Both the position numbers and the translations under genes were made by a program. Positions 46,940 through 59,300 of a DNA stretch of 64,000 bases are shown here, one piece after another. Every line of letters starts with the position of its first letter. Positions within the stretch are counted from its first letter, which is position 1. The notes under the pieces are model-generated. The model saw only the letters and a list, made by a program, of their open reading frames with translations. It did no database searches and was not told the origin of the DNA. This DNA comes from Schizochytrium sp. CCTCC M209059 (taxonomy: Eukaryota; Sar; Bigyra; Thraustochytrida; Thraustochytriidae), in NCBI GenBank assembly GCA_000818945.1, contig KN805370.1, positions 1,424,498-1,488,497 of the forward strand. The letters run 5' to 3'.

Positions 46940-48668
46940 GATTCTTTTCTTCTTTCGTTTCATATAGAGATCGATCGATCGCCAGTCCATCGATCGATTG
47001 ATTGGTCGACCGATCGGAGCTCGCAGACCGAGCCGCGGGACGCGATATGTTGCCAGCAGCGACGGCCAGGTCCGGGGGCGGCGGAGGCAGGCGCGTCGCA
47101 CGTTGAGAGAGCGGGAAGGCGCTTGAGGGCGGCCGGCAGCGCGGCGGCGGCCCATGGCGTGCGGATCCGCGCGAGGCAGGCGGGGCAGGCGCGCGAAGAG
47201 GCAGATTCAATTCGCCGGCAAGACGCGGCTGCTGGGCAAAACAGCTTCCTCCCTAGCTTCTCCCTCCGCCGGGGCCCCCCCAGCCGTAGCCCCCACACAC
47301 GCGCGCGCACACCGTGGGGCAGCCTTCCGCCGCTGCCGGTCCGACGAGCGAAGCTAGCGAAAGCAGAGCCGCGGGCAGCTGCACTGCCTGCAGGGAGGGA
47401 GGCGGTGAAAGGTGGCAGGGCGCGGGGGAAAAACGTGTCGGCGGTCAAAAGCAGCGCGGCCACCTGCGAGCGAGAGAGCGAGAGAGCGAGAGAGCGAGCG
47501 CTGCGCCTGCGTCTGCGACTGCGAGAGTGCGCGTGCGTGTGTGCGTGCGTGATCTCGCTTCGATTCTCCTGCCTCGCCTTGCCTGCCGGCACTGGCCAGG
47601 AGGGACTTCTGCGCGGCGAACACGGGCGTGCGCCGCGAAACTGTGGCTCGCGGCGGATCTCTCTCTCTCCCAACCTGCCTCGCTCTCGCGCGATCTCGGA
47701 GAGGAGAGCATCGCGATCCCCCTCCTCGCCTCGCCTCAGATGCTGTCGCCGTCGCCGCCGCCATGGCCGCTGCGCTGCGCTGCGCCGCGCTGTGCTGCGC
47801 TGCGCCGCGCCGCGCCGTCCACGAATCGCAGGCGGCGCCTGTCGGGCGAGTCTCGCGGGCCGCGAGAACTGCCGGAAGCGAGTTGGCGCGACCTTCGTGG
47901 GTGGGCGAGGGCGTGCGTGGGCGAGGCCGCGCTGCCAGAACTGCACTCGCCGCTGCCAGCCGTCATGGCCGCGGCGCCAGCGCCGTGCCGGCAGAGGCGA
48001 GCGCGAGATCTGGATGGCGCAGCCCGGCCCGGCGCAGCGCGGATCGCTCTGCTCCCGGTCTTGCTTGGTCTGGTCGCTCGGGTTCGGGAGCTTGGTGGGT
48101 CGAGTGCCTGGCTGGCTGGCTGCTTGCTTGGCTGCTCGGCTGGTCACGGCAGCGGCAGACGCCGGAGAGGGCGATCGATGGTCACGGGCTGGCGACACGA
48201 ATGACGACACGCGGGAGCAGAGGCGGCGAAGCTCGGCCTGGCGCGCGGCTCGGCTGCGTGGCAGGGTGGCTGGCTGGGCTCGGCAGGGCTGTATACTAGC
48301 CTAGATGTATGTATGTTAGCAGTAAGTTACATACACCAGAACGCAGCACGGTGCGCGGCGGTGCAACGAAAGGCGCGAGAGGGGACACTGCGAGGCACCG
48401 AATTTGGAATGAAATAGCTGGAATGAAATGGAGTGGACTGGAATGAAATGATGGTAGGTGCGGTGCGGTGCAGTACAGAGCAGGCGCGAGCTGCAGCTCG
48501 CTGCTGCGATGATAGAATGCAATGCAGTGCTACTATACTGCAATGCAGTGCAATGTCGGTATAGTGTGACGCAGAGATGCGCCATGGAGGAAAAGAAGAA
48601 CCGGGGCAATGTGGCACAAGGATTCGCCGCTGCCAGCTCACACGCCAGCACGCGCTCGCACCACAGGC

Positions 48669-48692
48669 AGCAAGCAAGCAAGCAAGCAAGCA
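48669..48692. repeat. (AAGC)n tetranucleotide array
   Basis: About five to six units. The same unit and orientation recur at 49682-49714. Confidence 0.9.
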
Positions 48693-48914
48693 CGCGATTG
48701 CTCGCTCAATCAATCATCAGTTCGATCGATCGGTCGAACGGTCGAACGAAAGAGCAAAGAAAGCATTAGTCCATCGATCGATCGATCGATCGCCAGCCAG
48801 CCGGCGCCGGTGGCGACGAGACAGAGACGCTCGTGCGCCAGCCGAGTCTTCCTTCGTGCGAGCGCCGGGCTCGCGCTCGCAGTGCCGCCAGCCAGCCTGG
48901 GCGGCGCAGCGCGG

Positions 48915-48962
48915 GGGCTGGCTGGCTGGCTGGCTGGCTGGCTGTGGCTGGCTGCCTGGCTG
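48915..48962. repeat. Interrupted (TGGC)n array
   Basis: About eight TGGC units, then a TGGCTGGCTGCC variant stretch. Confidence 0.9.
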
Positions 48963-49224
48963 GGGTGGGCGAGCGACGCGGCTCGCGGCGGCCAGGCAGG
49001 GCGCAGCGTAGCGTAGTGGGCTTGGACCGACGCGACGCGGGTCGGGTCGGCTCCAGCGATGGGTGGTGGTTGGGGCGACGACTCAATGAATGAGTGTATG
49101 AAGGAGTGATTGATAGATGGATGAATGAACAAATGAATGAATGACAGAATGAATGACAGAAAGAGGCGGCGGGAGCGAGACCTGGCGCCGCCCAGGCTCC
49201 GAGCGCGGCGCGGCGCAGACAGGA

Positions 49225-49286
<62 letters not shown>
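49225..49286. repeat. (GGCA)n array abutting the assembly gap
   Basis: About 15 units running straight into the Ns, so the true length is unknown. Confidence 0.95.
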
Positions 49287-49391
49287 NNNNNNNNNNNNNN
49301 NNNNNNNNNNNNNNNNNNNNNNNNNNNNNNNNNNNNNNNNNNNNNNNNNNNNNNNNNNNNNNNNNNNNNNNNNNNNNNNNNNNNNNNNNNN
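49287..49391. other. Assembly gap (105 Ns)
   Basis: Unsequenced. The left edge is a GGCA microsatellite and the right edge is unique GC-rich sequence, so the gap is probably the rest of the repeat plus an unknown amount of sequence. Confidence 0.99.
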
Positions 49392-49681
49392 TGGAAAAGA
49401 GGCGGGGCGTTACGGGACATGCGGCGGGCGGCGGGGCTCGCGGCGGAGAAGCTGGAGAGAAGCAGTTGGCTTTGGTAGGCTACCCGCAGCCCGCCGCGCA
49501 CACTCTCTGCGGCCGCTCCTGCGGAAAAAAGGTGGCTGTGGGGAAACCTGCAGCTTTTGCCAGCTTACGGTCTGCGTGAAACAGGGGGGGAAAGTGGCTG
49601 CGGGAAAGAGGGAGCTGCGAGCGGCGGAGTGATGGAGTGTGGGACCGGAGGCTGAGGGAAGACAGGAAGAACGGGGAAAGG

Positions 49682-49714
<33 letters not shown>
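49682..49714. repeat. (AAGC)n tetranucleotide array
   Basis: About eight units, 380 bp before the zinc-finger gene and in the same sense. Confidence 0.93.
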
Positions 49715-49982
49715 CAGAGAGAGCCAAGCAGGGACAGCGACCGCGGCGAGCAGCGCAAGTGCGAGCAGCGCAGGCGCGGCGAGGAGAGGCGAGGCGGCAG
49801 CAGAACCTCAGGCGCCGCGGGCAGCGAAGCAGCGCGGCGCGACGCGAGACGAGAAGCGCGGACGGGCAAGCAGGCAGGCGGCGGAGGCGGCGGAGGCGGC
49901 GGAGGCGCGAGCGAGGCAGACGCGAGGGAGCGCGCGGGCGGTTCGAGATAGCTCGCTCACTTGCTCGCCACGGCGGCTCGCA

Positions 49983-50004
49983 ACTAGCTAGCGAGCTAGC
50001 TAGT
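49983..50004. repeat. 10-bp inverted repeat with 2-nt spacer, upstream of the zinc-finger gene
   Basis: ACTAGCTAGC and GCTAGCTAGT flank GA, about 90 bp before the ATG at 50096. Either arm is built on the CTAG unit. Confidence 0.8.
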
Positions 50005-50095
50005 GAGCAGAGGCGAGGAAGCGGCAAAACTGCAACGCGGTGCTGTGCGAAGGGAAGGGGCGGTGGCGAAAGGCGGCTCATGGCTGGGGAGATCC

Positions 50096-52183
50096 ATGGC
50101 GAGCAACGATGAACGTGCCGCAGACCACTCCTCCTCGGGGTTGACACGAATGATGAACATGATTGGGTCCTCGGGCGCCGCCTCCTCTTCCTCCTCCGGT
50201 GCTACAGCATCATCATCGGCGCCGGCACCGGCACAGGGCTCGCCAGGGCACCCGTATAATTTAGATGTTATCTCTCGAGCCTTGCACGGCCAACAACCGC
50301 CGCACATTACAGGAGCCAGCAGCAATTATTCCAACCCAGGCTTCAATGGGAATGACAACAACAACCATAACAACAGCAACAACAACAACAAGACCATGAA
50401 CGCCTTTGGAGCTTCGGCGTCTGCGCCCGGGAAAAAGTCTTCTTCGCATGCTGTGCCATATAACTACATGTCCCAGAAACCACAAATGGGCTACGATCAT
50501 CATCTCCACGAACAATATCAAATGCATTACTCACCGCACGACCAACAACAACAGCAGCAACAGCAGCCACAACGACAGCAACAGCTACTGCAGCAACAAT
50601 TTCAGCAGCAATACCTCCAAAATCAAGGCCGACAGCCGTACAACTCTCTCAAACCTTCATCCTCAGTACCGACAATGTCAGTCTCACAACACTCGCAAGC
50701 GTCATCACAGAACCCTAGCTTTTCGCACCAGCAACGGCAACAGCAACAGCACTCCCCACAACGACAACAGTACAAGATGGCCGAAGACTACGCGGGCTCA
50801 GCAGTCTCACGATCGACGAACCCACTCAACGCATCTCTCACTTCCGGGTCGCACCTTTCCGATTCTCAGGCGCTGCATGCTCAGCAGCAACTTCAAGCCA
50901 ACGCCATTCCATCTCATTTTTTCAACCACCAGCATCATCAGCAACAACAACAGCAGCACAACGATCAGAATGCTCAAGTATCGTTCCATCATTCCTCGCA
51001 GCCATCGCAATATCGCAGCCACCAGCAGCAGCAACAACAGCAGCAGCGATTCAACCCCGTCCAGAGCGTGCAAGTTGAGCCATCTTCACTGGGAGCATCC
51101 GCCCTTGGAAAACGCAAAGCAAACGCACCGCAGCTCGAGCCCCCTCTTCATCAAGCTGACCGCGTGGAAGTGACTCAAGAGCAGCTCCGCGAGGCGGGGC
51201 CACTCAGAAGCCGTAGTAGCAGCAGCTGTAGCAACAGCAGTAGCAGCGGCAGCGACAGCGGGAGCGGCAGTCCGAGCAGCAGCAGACCCGACCACGATGC
51301 CGATCAAGGCGACCTTAGTACCCTCGACATACCCGATGCCCCGGCCTCCCACGAGCGCGTTCGGGGCCAGAACTACATGGTCAAGGGAGTTGTTAAGCGA
51401 TGGGACGGAAAGCGTTTTGCGCGCACCTGCGAGACAAAGGGCTGCAACAAGCTCGCGCAAGGGACGACCAACCAATGCAAAAATCACGGTGGAGGGTCTC
51501 GCTGCACGATGGAAGGTTGCCCTCGCGCCGCGCGCGGAGGATCCAACAAGTGCGCAGCCCATGGCGGTGGTAAGCGTTGTGCTGCCAAGGACTGCAAGCG
51601 CGCCGCCATTGGTCGCAATCATTGCCGCCGTCATGGCGGCGGGAAATCCTGCGATGTGCCCGACTGCAAGCACGCTGCGCGTGGCAAGTCCAAGTACTGT
51701 GCAATGCACAAACGGAATCTGAAAACGCTCGGGACTCTTACGGCTTATCCCACTCCTACAGGGATGGACTTTCCGAACATGAGCCTTCCCAAGCAGCAGA
51801 TTCAGGTACATGCCCGGCACCAGCCATCTCAAATGCTCTTTCCCACCGCCTACGACTACGCCATGGGCACGACTAGCAGTGGTCCAAACGCCGGAGGGAA
51901 TCTCGGGCCTCCTCCACCTCCTCAAAATCGACCAGGTGTCCTTCAGGGTTTGGGTCAGTCTTTCGCGCCCGGTGCCCCTCACGCTCTTTACTCGAGCCAA
52001 CAGCAGCAGCCGCCGCCGCCGCAGCAGCAGCACCAGCAGCAGCAGCAATATCAACAACACCATCACCATCATCATCAACAACAACAACAACAACAACATT
52101 TCTCGCTCCCTGCATCGTCGGCGTCGATGTCAAGCTCTTCACATTTCGGCTTTTCGCATCAGCATCGCAACCAGCCCCATTGA
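50096..52183 (+). CDS. PolyQ protein with WRKY19-type Cys/His zinc-finger array, putative transcription factor
   Basis: 695 residues. Four tandem Cys/His units occupy about residues 442-540 (TCETKGCNKLAQG...CKNHGGG; RCTMEGCPRAARG...CAAHGGG; RCAAKDCKRAAIG...CRRHGGG; SCDVPDCKHAARG...CAMH). This CxxxxC-CxxHGGG pattern is the zinc-finger array annotated with the WRKY19-like proteins of plants, oomycetes and diatoms, where it occurs without a WRKY domain. None of the WRKYGQK type is visible here. The rest is disordered: poly-Asn/Ser (about 110-130), many poly-Gln runs (about 150-345), a Ser tract before the fingers and Gln/His runs after. These look like activation or condensate-forming regions. 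Nuclear action is inferred. The frame is open upstream to a GTG, but ATG 50096 (MASNDERAAD) is the first Met. Confidence 0.8.
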   Translation: MASNDERAADHSSSGLTRMMNMIGSSGAASSSSSGATASSSAPAPAQGSPGHPYNLDVISRALHGQQPPHITGASSNYSNPGFNGNDNNNHNNSNNNNKTMNAFGASASAPGKKSSSHAVPYNYMSQKPQMGYDHHLHEQYQMHYSPHDQQQQQQQQPQRQQQLLQQQFQQQYLQNQGRQPYNSLKPSSSVPTMSVSQHSQASSQNPSFSHQQRQQQQHSPQRQQYKMAEDYAGSAVSRSTNPLNASLTSGSHLSDSQALHAQQQLQANAIPSHFFNHQHHQQQQQQHNDQNAQVSFHHSSQPSQYRSHQQQQQQQQRFNPVQSVQVEPSSLGASALGKRKANAPQLEPPLHQADRVEVTQEQLREAGPLRSRSSSSCSNSSSSGSDSGSGSPSSSRPDHDADQGDLSTLDIPDAPASHERVRGQNYMVKGVVKRWDGKRFARTCETKGCNKLAQGTTNQCKNHGGGSRCTMEGCPRAARGGSNKCAAHGGGKRCAAKDCKRAAIGRNHCRRHGGGKSCDVPDCKHAARGKSKYCAMHKRNLKTLGTLTAYPTPTGMDFPNMSLPKQQIQVHARHQPSQMLFPTAYDYAMGTTSSGPNAGGNLGPPPPPQNRPGVLQGLGQSFAPGAPHALYSSQQQQPPPPQQQHQQQQQYQQHHHHHHQQQQQQQHFSLPASSASMSSSSHFGFSHQHRNQPH

Positions 52184-53395
52184 TATCTGCTGCAGCTGAT
52201 CATTATTTATTGCAATCGCATGCAAAGGTCCTCCCTCCCTCCCTCCCTCCCTTCCATTGTGACAGTGGTGATGGTGGTAGTGGTGGTCACCGTGCGACAA
52301 CAGCGGATGTTGCTGCTGCTGCTGCTGCTACTACTATTACGTTTCTTACTACGAAGCAAAAAGTCCAGCCTTTGTGTGCTCATGCGCTCACCACCTAAAA
52401 TGATATGATGAAATTTCCATGATTGAAACACAACTTGGAGACTGTATAAATCCAGTAGCGAGGAGTACTTCTACCATGTCTGTCTTCCTCCCGACTTCCA
52501 TAGTCCTTGCAAACTAGTTATCCCTCTCCTTCAACGCACAAGAGTCGCTAACAAAAACTAGTGCAGCACTACGCAATCAGGCCCCTAGATCCCCTCGCAC
52601 GACGCGCAGAGCCCCGCAGACGCGCCCCATGGCCGCGCAATAGAGTGCGCCCCTGCTTGCCGCATAGTACCGCTGTGGGCGTCTTTCACCCCGCGTCCGT
52701 CGCCACCACACTTGACCGCCGCGTGCCTGGACAGGCAGCGCAAAGAGCAGCAGCAGCAGCAGCGCCCGCGGCCCTCCCCGGCGCCTCGATCACGCGCCGC
52801 GGCCTGTGCGGCGGAGGCCAGCTCCCCGCCGGCGGCCGCGGGGAGCCCCTCGCCTCGGGAATTGCGCGTGCGAGGGCGTGCGAAGCGAGCGGCAAGGGAG
52901 AGGGAGCGAGGACGTGCGCGTGCAGAGGGCTGGATTTCCAGCACGGCCGCGCGTGCGGTAATGTCCCCAGGTTTGGTGCGAGTGCGCCCCTGCATTGTAT
53001 CTCGAAAATACGGCAAATGCGGAGGGGCTATGCGAAAGGACCCGGCGCGCGGCCAGGCCGGGACGTGCAGGGAGCCAAGAGGGCCGGCGATGGACTCGAA
53101 GCGCCGCGCGTGCACGTAAAGCAAAGCCGGCGAGGCCAGCCCAGGCCAGGCCAGGCCAGCCAAGCAGAGCAGAGCACAGCAGAGCAAAGCAAAGCAAAGC
53201 GTGTTCGTCGCGGCGGCGGTGGCGGGCGCGGTCGCTTTGGTCGGTGCGTGGTCGCGCAGAGGGCCGCGGGCGCCTGCGCGGGCCGGCCGGTGACGCACGA
53301 TTGGATTGGACTGCGAGGCCCCTCGCGCACGCAGAGCCAGCCGCCTTGCTTGAAGAACGCGAGTACAGGCAGAGCGAGACACGCGCGGCGGCACG
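52184..53395. other. 1.2-kb intergenic region upstream of the glycosyltransferase gene
   Basis: Begins with the zinc-finger 3' flank, including (CCCT)n near 52228-52250 and GCT/GTT triplet repeats near 52300-52335. A TATAAAT lies at about 52445. The 3' half is very GC-rich and contains the pentanucleotide tract at 53135-53200. Open frames here (52561-53505 plus; 52585-53598 and 52790-53635 minus) overlap and are low-complexity. Confidence 0.55.
53135..53200. repeat. CCAGG / AGAGC / AAAGC pentanucleotide tract
   Basis: CCAGG-type units (about 53139-53160) pass into AGAGC and then AAAGC units up to 53200. The same CCAGG-then-AGAGC succession occurs at 23674-23741. Confidence 0.88.
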
Positions 53396-56300
53396 ATGAG
53401 CGGGAGCGAGTGCAGCGTAGACGCCTTCGCGTGGGTCGAGGCGAGCCAACACGCGCCGACGACGCTGGACTGGAGCTTGAACGGCAAGCTCGCGCCCAAC
53501 TTTAACAGGAACCAAGTCACCATCGTCGTGCCCGTGCTCAAACTCGATGGGCTCCTTCCAGTGGCCTGCCGCGACTCCGAGGTGATCGCAGCCGGCACCC
53601 TCTTGGACGGCTCCCAGCAGAACTATACCGGGCAATGGTCAGAACAAGACCTCGGCTATCGCATCATCGTCAATGCACCCGTGGGCATCAACTCACTCAA
53701 CATCTCTCTGGACAACCGATACGTCACAACGCTCGACTACTCGCCCTTGGAGCCCGAAGTCCGGCGCAATGTTCTCTATACCATCCTCGGCGCCGTTGGC
53801 TTTGCCTTTCTCTGGGTTCTTCTCTATATTGGCATCGACTCTTGTCGGCGATACCGGCGTCGCCGCAGGCTCCGCCGTCGAGACCAAGCCCGCGTTGCTG
53901 GAAAGGATGGCCCCGATCTCGAGTCCGAGCCCGAGTCCGTCGACTTTGAAGACCAAGAGAGTGGTCGCAGCAGCGGCAGCGGGGTCAGCATGAAATATAC
54001 CAATCTTTTGCGCCAACAGCGGCCCGAGAAGCGCACGCGCGAGGTGCAGCAAATGCAGCTCAAGGCCCATCGTGAAATTCGGGACGCTGCCATGGTCAAA
54101 TTCAAGACTTTTCTCCCCGAGGATCCCATGGCCGTCGCCGTCTGGCTCGAAACCTCGGTCTGTCATCTCGAGGACTTCAAGCAGGTCTATGGCATCACGC
54201 TCTTTGACATTGCGCGCCAGACGCACACCTATCTCCTGCAAAAGCTGCGTCCCGGCGGCGCCAAGGGCATGTCTTGGGAAATGCCCGAGTGGTCGCGTAT
54301 GGCCCTCATCCGGGATGGTTACTTCTTCGTCATCGTGGTCATGGCCGAGCTCATTCTCGAAGGTTTCACCGGCTCGGGCGTCTTTACCAGCGCGCAAATG
54401 TCTCGAGGGACCAAAGACATGGTCACTATCGCCCTCGCCGTCGGTCTTTCCTGTGTATTGCCCTTCATGATGTCCATGAGCCGCAATGCCTCGCCGTTTT
54501 TGTACCAGCTTGTCCTCGCAAGCGTTCCCACGGTCCTTTGCAGAGACCTTACGGGCGGGATCATTTGCGCGTCCGTAGCTGGCGCTATTGCTTTTGTCAT
54601 CACCATTTGCATCCATCAATGGAATGCCGTATTAGCAGCGCTCGTGGGGCTCATCGCCTTCGAGTTCGGACTCTTTATGCTCTTCGCCACAATGCTTTAC
54701 CTCTTTCGTGTCCCGGATCCCCATGTTCAGTTGGCCGGGGGCAGGAACCCGATTTACCTCTTCCTCGTTGTCCTCGTCATGATGGTACCTTTCACCCTTA
54801 ATCGCCTCATTCACAAGGACTCCGACTACTTTTGGGTAGGCATTCACGCCACGAGTATGTTTCTCGCCATCACGGTCATGGCGATCCGAATCCGCGTTCT
54901 CGCCAAGGCCTGGAACCTGTGGCTCCCCGGATTGCTGCGCTTGGCCTCGGAGATGAAGCAAGGCGATGTTACCGAGAACTTGGCCTCGCGTACGCGTCGC
55001 GACCGCGAAGAAGCATTGTGGATCGTGAACCGCAAGATCCCCGACAGTGATCAATGGAAACCGTACGAGGAAACAGCCACGGCCGGATTTTGGGAATACT
55101 ATGGTATGGCGATGGAGGAACTTCGTAAAACGGCCATTGGCACGCCTGAACGCCGCTCTGGCGAGCTCTTTGACAGCAACGCCAACGAGATTGTCCACGG
55201 CGTCTTGTACTTTGTCATTCTCTCCTTCTCGGCCGTCCCTCTCTTCTTCTCCAAGGGCACCTCGAGCACGGTTTCGCGCGGCGTTCTCTTTGCCATGATT
55301 GCTTTTCTCTTTTCAGCTGGCACCATTGAACTTTTTGTTGGTCAGATCGCCGATGCCAAGCAGCAAGAGAACCACGAGCTTCTTATCCCCGCGAGCAAGC
55401 GCATCGTGCGCGTGATTGAACAAAAAATGCATCACGCGCGTCTCGAGGCCTACGGTCGTGTTATTTGCAGCTACCAGCTCACAGTATTGCGTTGGTTCAT
55501 TCTCGCCACCATGGTGGTCTATCTGCTTGAGCCCGCTGCGCTCTTTGTCACGCTGCCGTTCTCCACGGGGTACAACCTCGTCCTCTTTGCCATGATTTCG
55601 CGCATGTTTCTCAGTGGTTACGCGGATCGGGCTCATGTTGCGGTGATCATGGGCATCTTGGTTGGCGCCTTTGTGTTTTTCCTCTTTTCCGTTATCACGC
55701 TCTATTCCACGCAGATCGCGCCTCTCGTGGTCCTCACCTGCCTTGCAATTCGCGCCCTGCGCTACGTTGCGCTGTCGTATGCAACCTTTGACAGTAGTGC
55801 TCCGATGCTCGTGTCCAACATGATTCTCGACATTACGCGGGCCAGCTTTGTGCACATGATCCTTACCATATCGACCGCGGTGCTCAGTTTTTGGGCTGGC
55901 GAAGCGGCCATGCTCAAGATTAACGAGTCCTTTTTCTCAAAGGCATCAACTACGTCCTCGGCGGCGATCTTTGCCTCGGCCCTTGCCGCGACCGTGCTCG
56001 CCAATGTTGTGGTCTATGGTTTCTACCCCTTTATGCGTCTGTTCCGCTTGCGTTCGCTCGTGGAATGGGACGAGCTCGTTGAATATCGCGTCACCTGCTT
56101 TCTCGCCTTTCTCGCCGGCTTCGTCTACCTCTACCTCTCGCCCCTGTCCCTTGGCGCCCTGCTCGGATTTGTCACTGCCACCATCATTTACGCCCACACC
56201 GTGCGTCATCTTGTGCTGCAGCCGCGCAACACATGGCACAACACCATCGACCCGAACGACATCCCCATGACCAGTGGCAAACGTATTTTGGACGGTGGAG

Positions 56301-59300
56301 GTCTCACGCAGGTCAAGCCGGAAATCCGTGAGCAGCAGCTCGCAGACAAGCTGCGGACTGGCAGGATCAACGCAGTTCCACTGATCTTCGAAAACGGTGG
56401 ACTTGGAGATCAACTGCTCGATTTCATTGATCGCAAACGTCATCTGTTCTCGCGTAGTGCCCTTCGCGCCATCGTACCAGCCGCAGGAGGCGCAAGCAGT
56501 ACTGCCAATGTGAATTACGACTATCGCGCGACCGCCGAGGATGAGGCGCACACCTTTTTGCAAAGCATTATCCTCAACTTGCTCGAGACCCTCATTGGTG
56601 ACTGTCGCGCGGGCAACACAATCGTCCATCTCTGCGACCAAAACATCCTTTACAAAGAGGGCTTCATGGCCATTGGCATTCGTCGCAAACAAGCAAACAG
56701 CAAGCTTGGCGGCGGTGCTCGGAGCGGCGCTGCGGCGCCCAACCGTCAGCCCCAGGGCGCGGATGCCATGATGATCACCAAGAACGGTACCACGTGGCGC
56801 GCCTCGCCGCTCTGGCGCTCGCAGGCTAACAATCGTCTGAACATCTACGTTGGCGTCGACCCGAGCCTGCTCCGGACGCACAAGCAAGCCCTTGCGGACC
56901 AGGATCCCGCCACAGATATGGCTCTTGGCCGCATCGCAGAGTGCATGCTCCACGAATTTGTCGAGGACGCCACACGAAGCCACGCCCTTGCTTCCGTCTC
57001 GGAGCTGGCCATGCTTGAGGCGCGTCGCGACGGTTTTCTCCCGCGAAGCACGCGGTGGCAGCTCGACCGCATGGCCGCTTCGCGCTTGGACCGCTTGACG
57101 CACACGAGGGACCAGACGGACCCGGAAGTGGAACGACGCAATGCCAACGCAAAGCGCCTACCCGTTGGCTGGCGCTTCGACAAGGCCTCCTGGGTCGAGA
57201 CCTGCTCGGTGCAAAAGGAGCTCGCGCTGGAAATTGGCGATTACTGTGATACGCTTTTGGAAAAATCGCGGCATAAAGGTTTGCGAAGGTTCTTTTGTGG
57301 GTCTGGTCGCAGGCAATGTAGCATTTTCTACCGCTGGATGTATGTGTTCACCTCGGTGTCTCTGCGTCTCTGGTACATTGGTCTGCGTGGCGACATGCAG
57401 GTGCATCGCGAAGTGTGCGCCTATATCAAGCACGTTAACATTACCCCGTTCCCGATTGGCAACATCAACCTTTTGCTTTTCGTTCATAAATTCTTTGCGC
57501 GCCCGCTCTTTCTGCTGACCATTCACACTTTTGCGTGGTCGTGCACGCCTCTTTACATTCAATGCAAGGGCCGGAGCGAACGGGGCAGGCTCAAGCCGCC
57601 GCATGCCAAGCTGGGTCTTGACACGCCCGGTCGCGCTGCCGATGTGCTTGCGCTCAAAGAAGCGGCGCGAGCCACAATCTTTGAGGTCCACGAGCTCCGC
57701 GACGATGGACAGACCATGGTGCCTGGGATGCTTGCGAGCGTTCTCGACGAGATCATTCTTACGCGTATGAAGGAGCTCCAACCCTATTGGGCCGAGCGTC
57801 GTCGCATGTGCCGGGGCCGCATGCCCTTCCTCAAATTTTCGCGCGGCACGGAGCGTCTCCTTGAGCAGCAGCTCAAGCCACCCACCAAGACGATGGAAAC
57901 CACTACGCTTGCGCATACAGCGCAGGACTTGCTTATCATGGGCGGCGCGGGGTCCTCGCACAAGACCATTCACCCAGCGCGCGCGGACAAGGTTGACGTC
58001 ATCGTTGATGCCTCGGCGACGCTCTTTTACGTTTCCGGTGGCGTGACAACCTGTCTCATGCAGCTGATCAATCATGAGGGCGTCAACGAAGATTTTAACT
58101 TGCACGTGCTGGCCGAGGTTGCGTCGAACTCAACGCCTCGCATCGCCGCGCCGACGCGCTGCGTTTCCTCGATCCACCCCATTCCACTGCATGATGTGAC
58201 GAGCTCGCCCGAGTCCTCCATTCACTCCTCGCGGCCTTACTTCGACCTGGCTCTGCGAAAGAAGCGCACGACATCATGGGTCTTGCGCGCGCGCTTTCAC
58301 CCGCTGCTGCGCGAGCTTATTCGCGGCTGCTGTGAGCTCCAGGGCGTCGACGATCGCTCTTCCCAGGTGAACGAGTACTTTTCAGAGGTCGTGGTCGCCC
58401 TCTACGAATTTTTTGAGCAGTACGATTGGAACACGGCTTGGACCGATGGCCTTACGTGGCGTGTCTGGGTGCAGACGTGGCTCACGATTCTCGAGGAGAA
58501 ACCCACGTCTGTGCAGCGGCTCTGGGCGCCATCTCTGCCTGGCCTGCAAGAGTCGCTCATCTTCTTTTCACAGACGCTGCGCTCGTTGTGCTGCGAGCTG
58601 CCTCGCGCCGACCTGTACCATTCATCGCACCATGGCATTGGCGCGCTTAAGGCTATTGTGCACAAGCAGCGCTTCAAGTCGCGCGTCATTGTCTGGGATC
58701 ACGGTATTCTTCTCCGTGAGCGCCTTGATCAGCTTTGTGCAGATGACTGTCTTCTGAACCCCTTCACACGAAACGCTATCATCGGTCTCACCCGTCTTAC
58801 CGCGCGTCTCGTTTATAACACCGCCGATCTGATCTGTCCGTGCACAGACACCAACATGTACCGCTCCTGGATTTGTCTTATTGCCGGCCGACCCTCGCAC
58901 GGTCCATTCGCGAAGCGCATTCAGCCAATTTCCAACGGCACACAGCCGCTGGACGACCAGCTGCAATACAAGCCAATTCGTGGGTTCTACGAGGACCCGA
59001 AGCTCGACGAGGCCGAAGGTCCCGTCGTCGATCCGGAACACGTTCACGTGGTCGCGCTTTCGCACGTTTTGCGCATCAAGGACATTGTCAATGCCATCAA
59101 GGCCGCTCATCATATTGTGTACACGCGCGGTGTCAGCGTGTACCGCTTGCATATTTTCGGAGGTCTCGACAAGGATCCCAAGTACACTGCAGAGTGCAAG
59201 CAAGCCATCACGGATCTCAAGCTGGAACCCTATGTGACACTGCACGGTCTCGGCGCCAAGCTCACGGTGCTCGCCAAGGGTGATCTCTTTATCAACTCCT

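Larger units (their letters stand above)
43410..50095. other. 6.7-kb gene desert: GC-rich microsatellites, hairpin, assembly gap
   Basis: Between divergent MORN and zinc-finger genes. The first 0.6 kb is AT-rich; 44.1-45.4 kb is unremarkable; 45.4-50.0 kb is crowded with tetranucleotide arrays listed separately. Other repeats: GGAATGAAAT three times near 48410-48450, GATC runs near 48770-48793, GAAT runs near 49085-49160 and (GGCGGA)n near 49875-49905. Open frames such as 44321-45349, 46960-48210 and 47123-48304 overlap each other on opposite strands, are Arg/Ala/Ser/Pro-rich and match no domain; none is called. A long 5' leader or non-coding RNA of the downstream gene could lie here. Confidence 0.6.

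Noticed and set aside
46960..48304. Overlapping long frames on both strands (46960-48210 minus, 47123-48304 plus)
   Set aside because: No domain, strong composition bias, mutual overlap on opposite strands and dependence on repeat tracts.
55946..57103. Antisense frame of 385 codons within the glycosyltransferase gene
   Set aside because: Shadow of the coding strand; the sense frame has clear TM segments and motifs.
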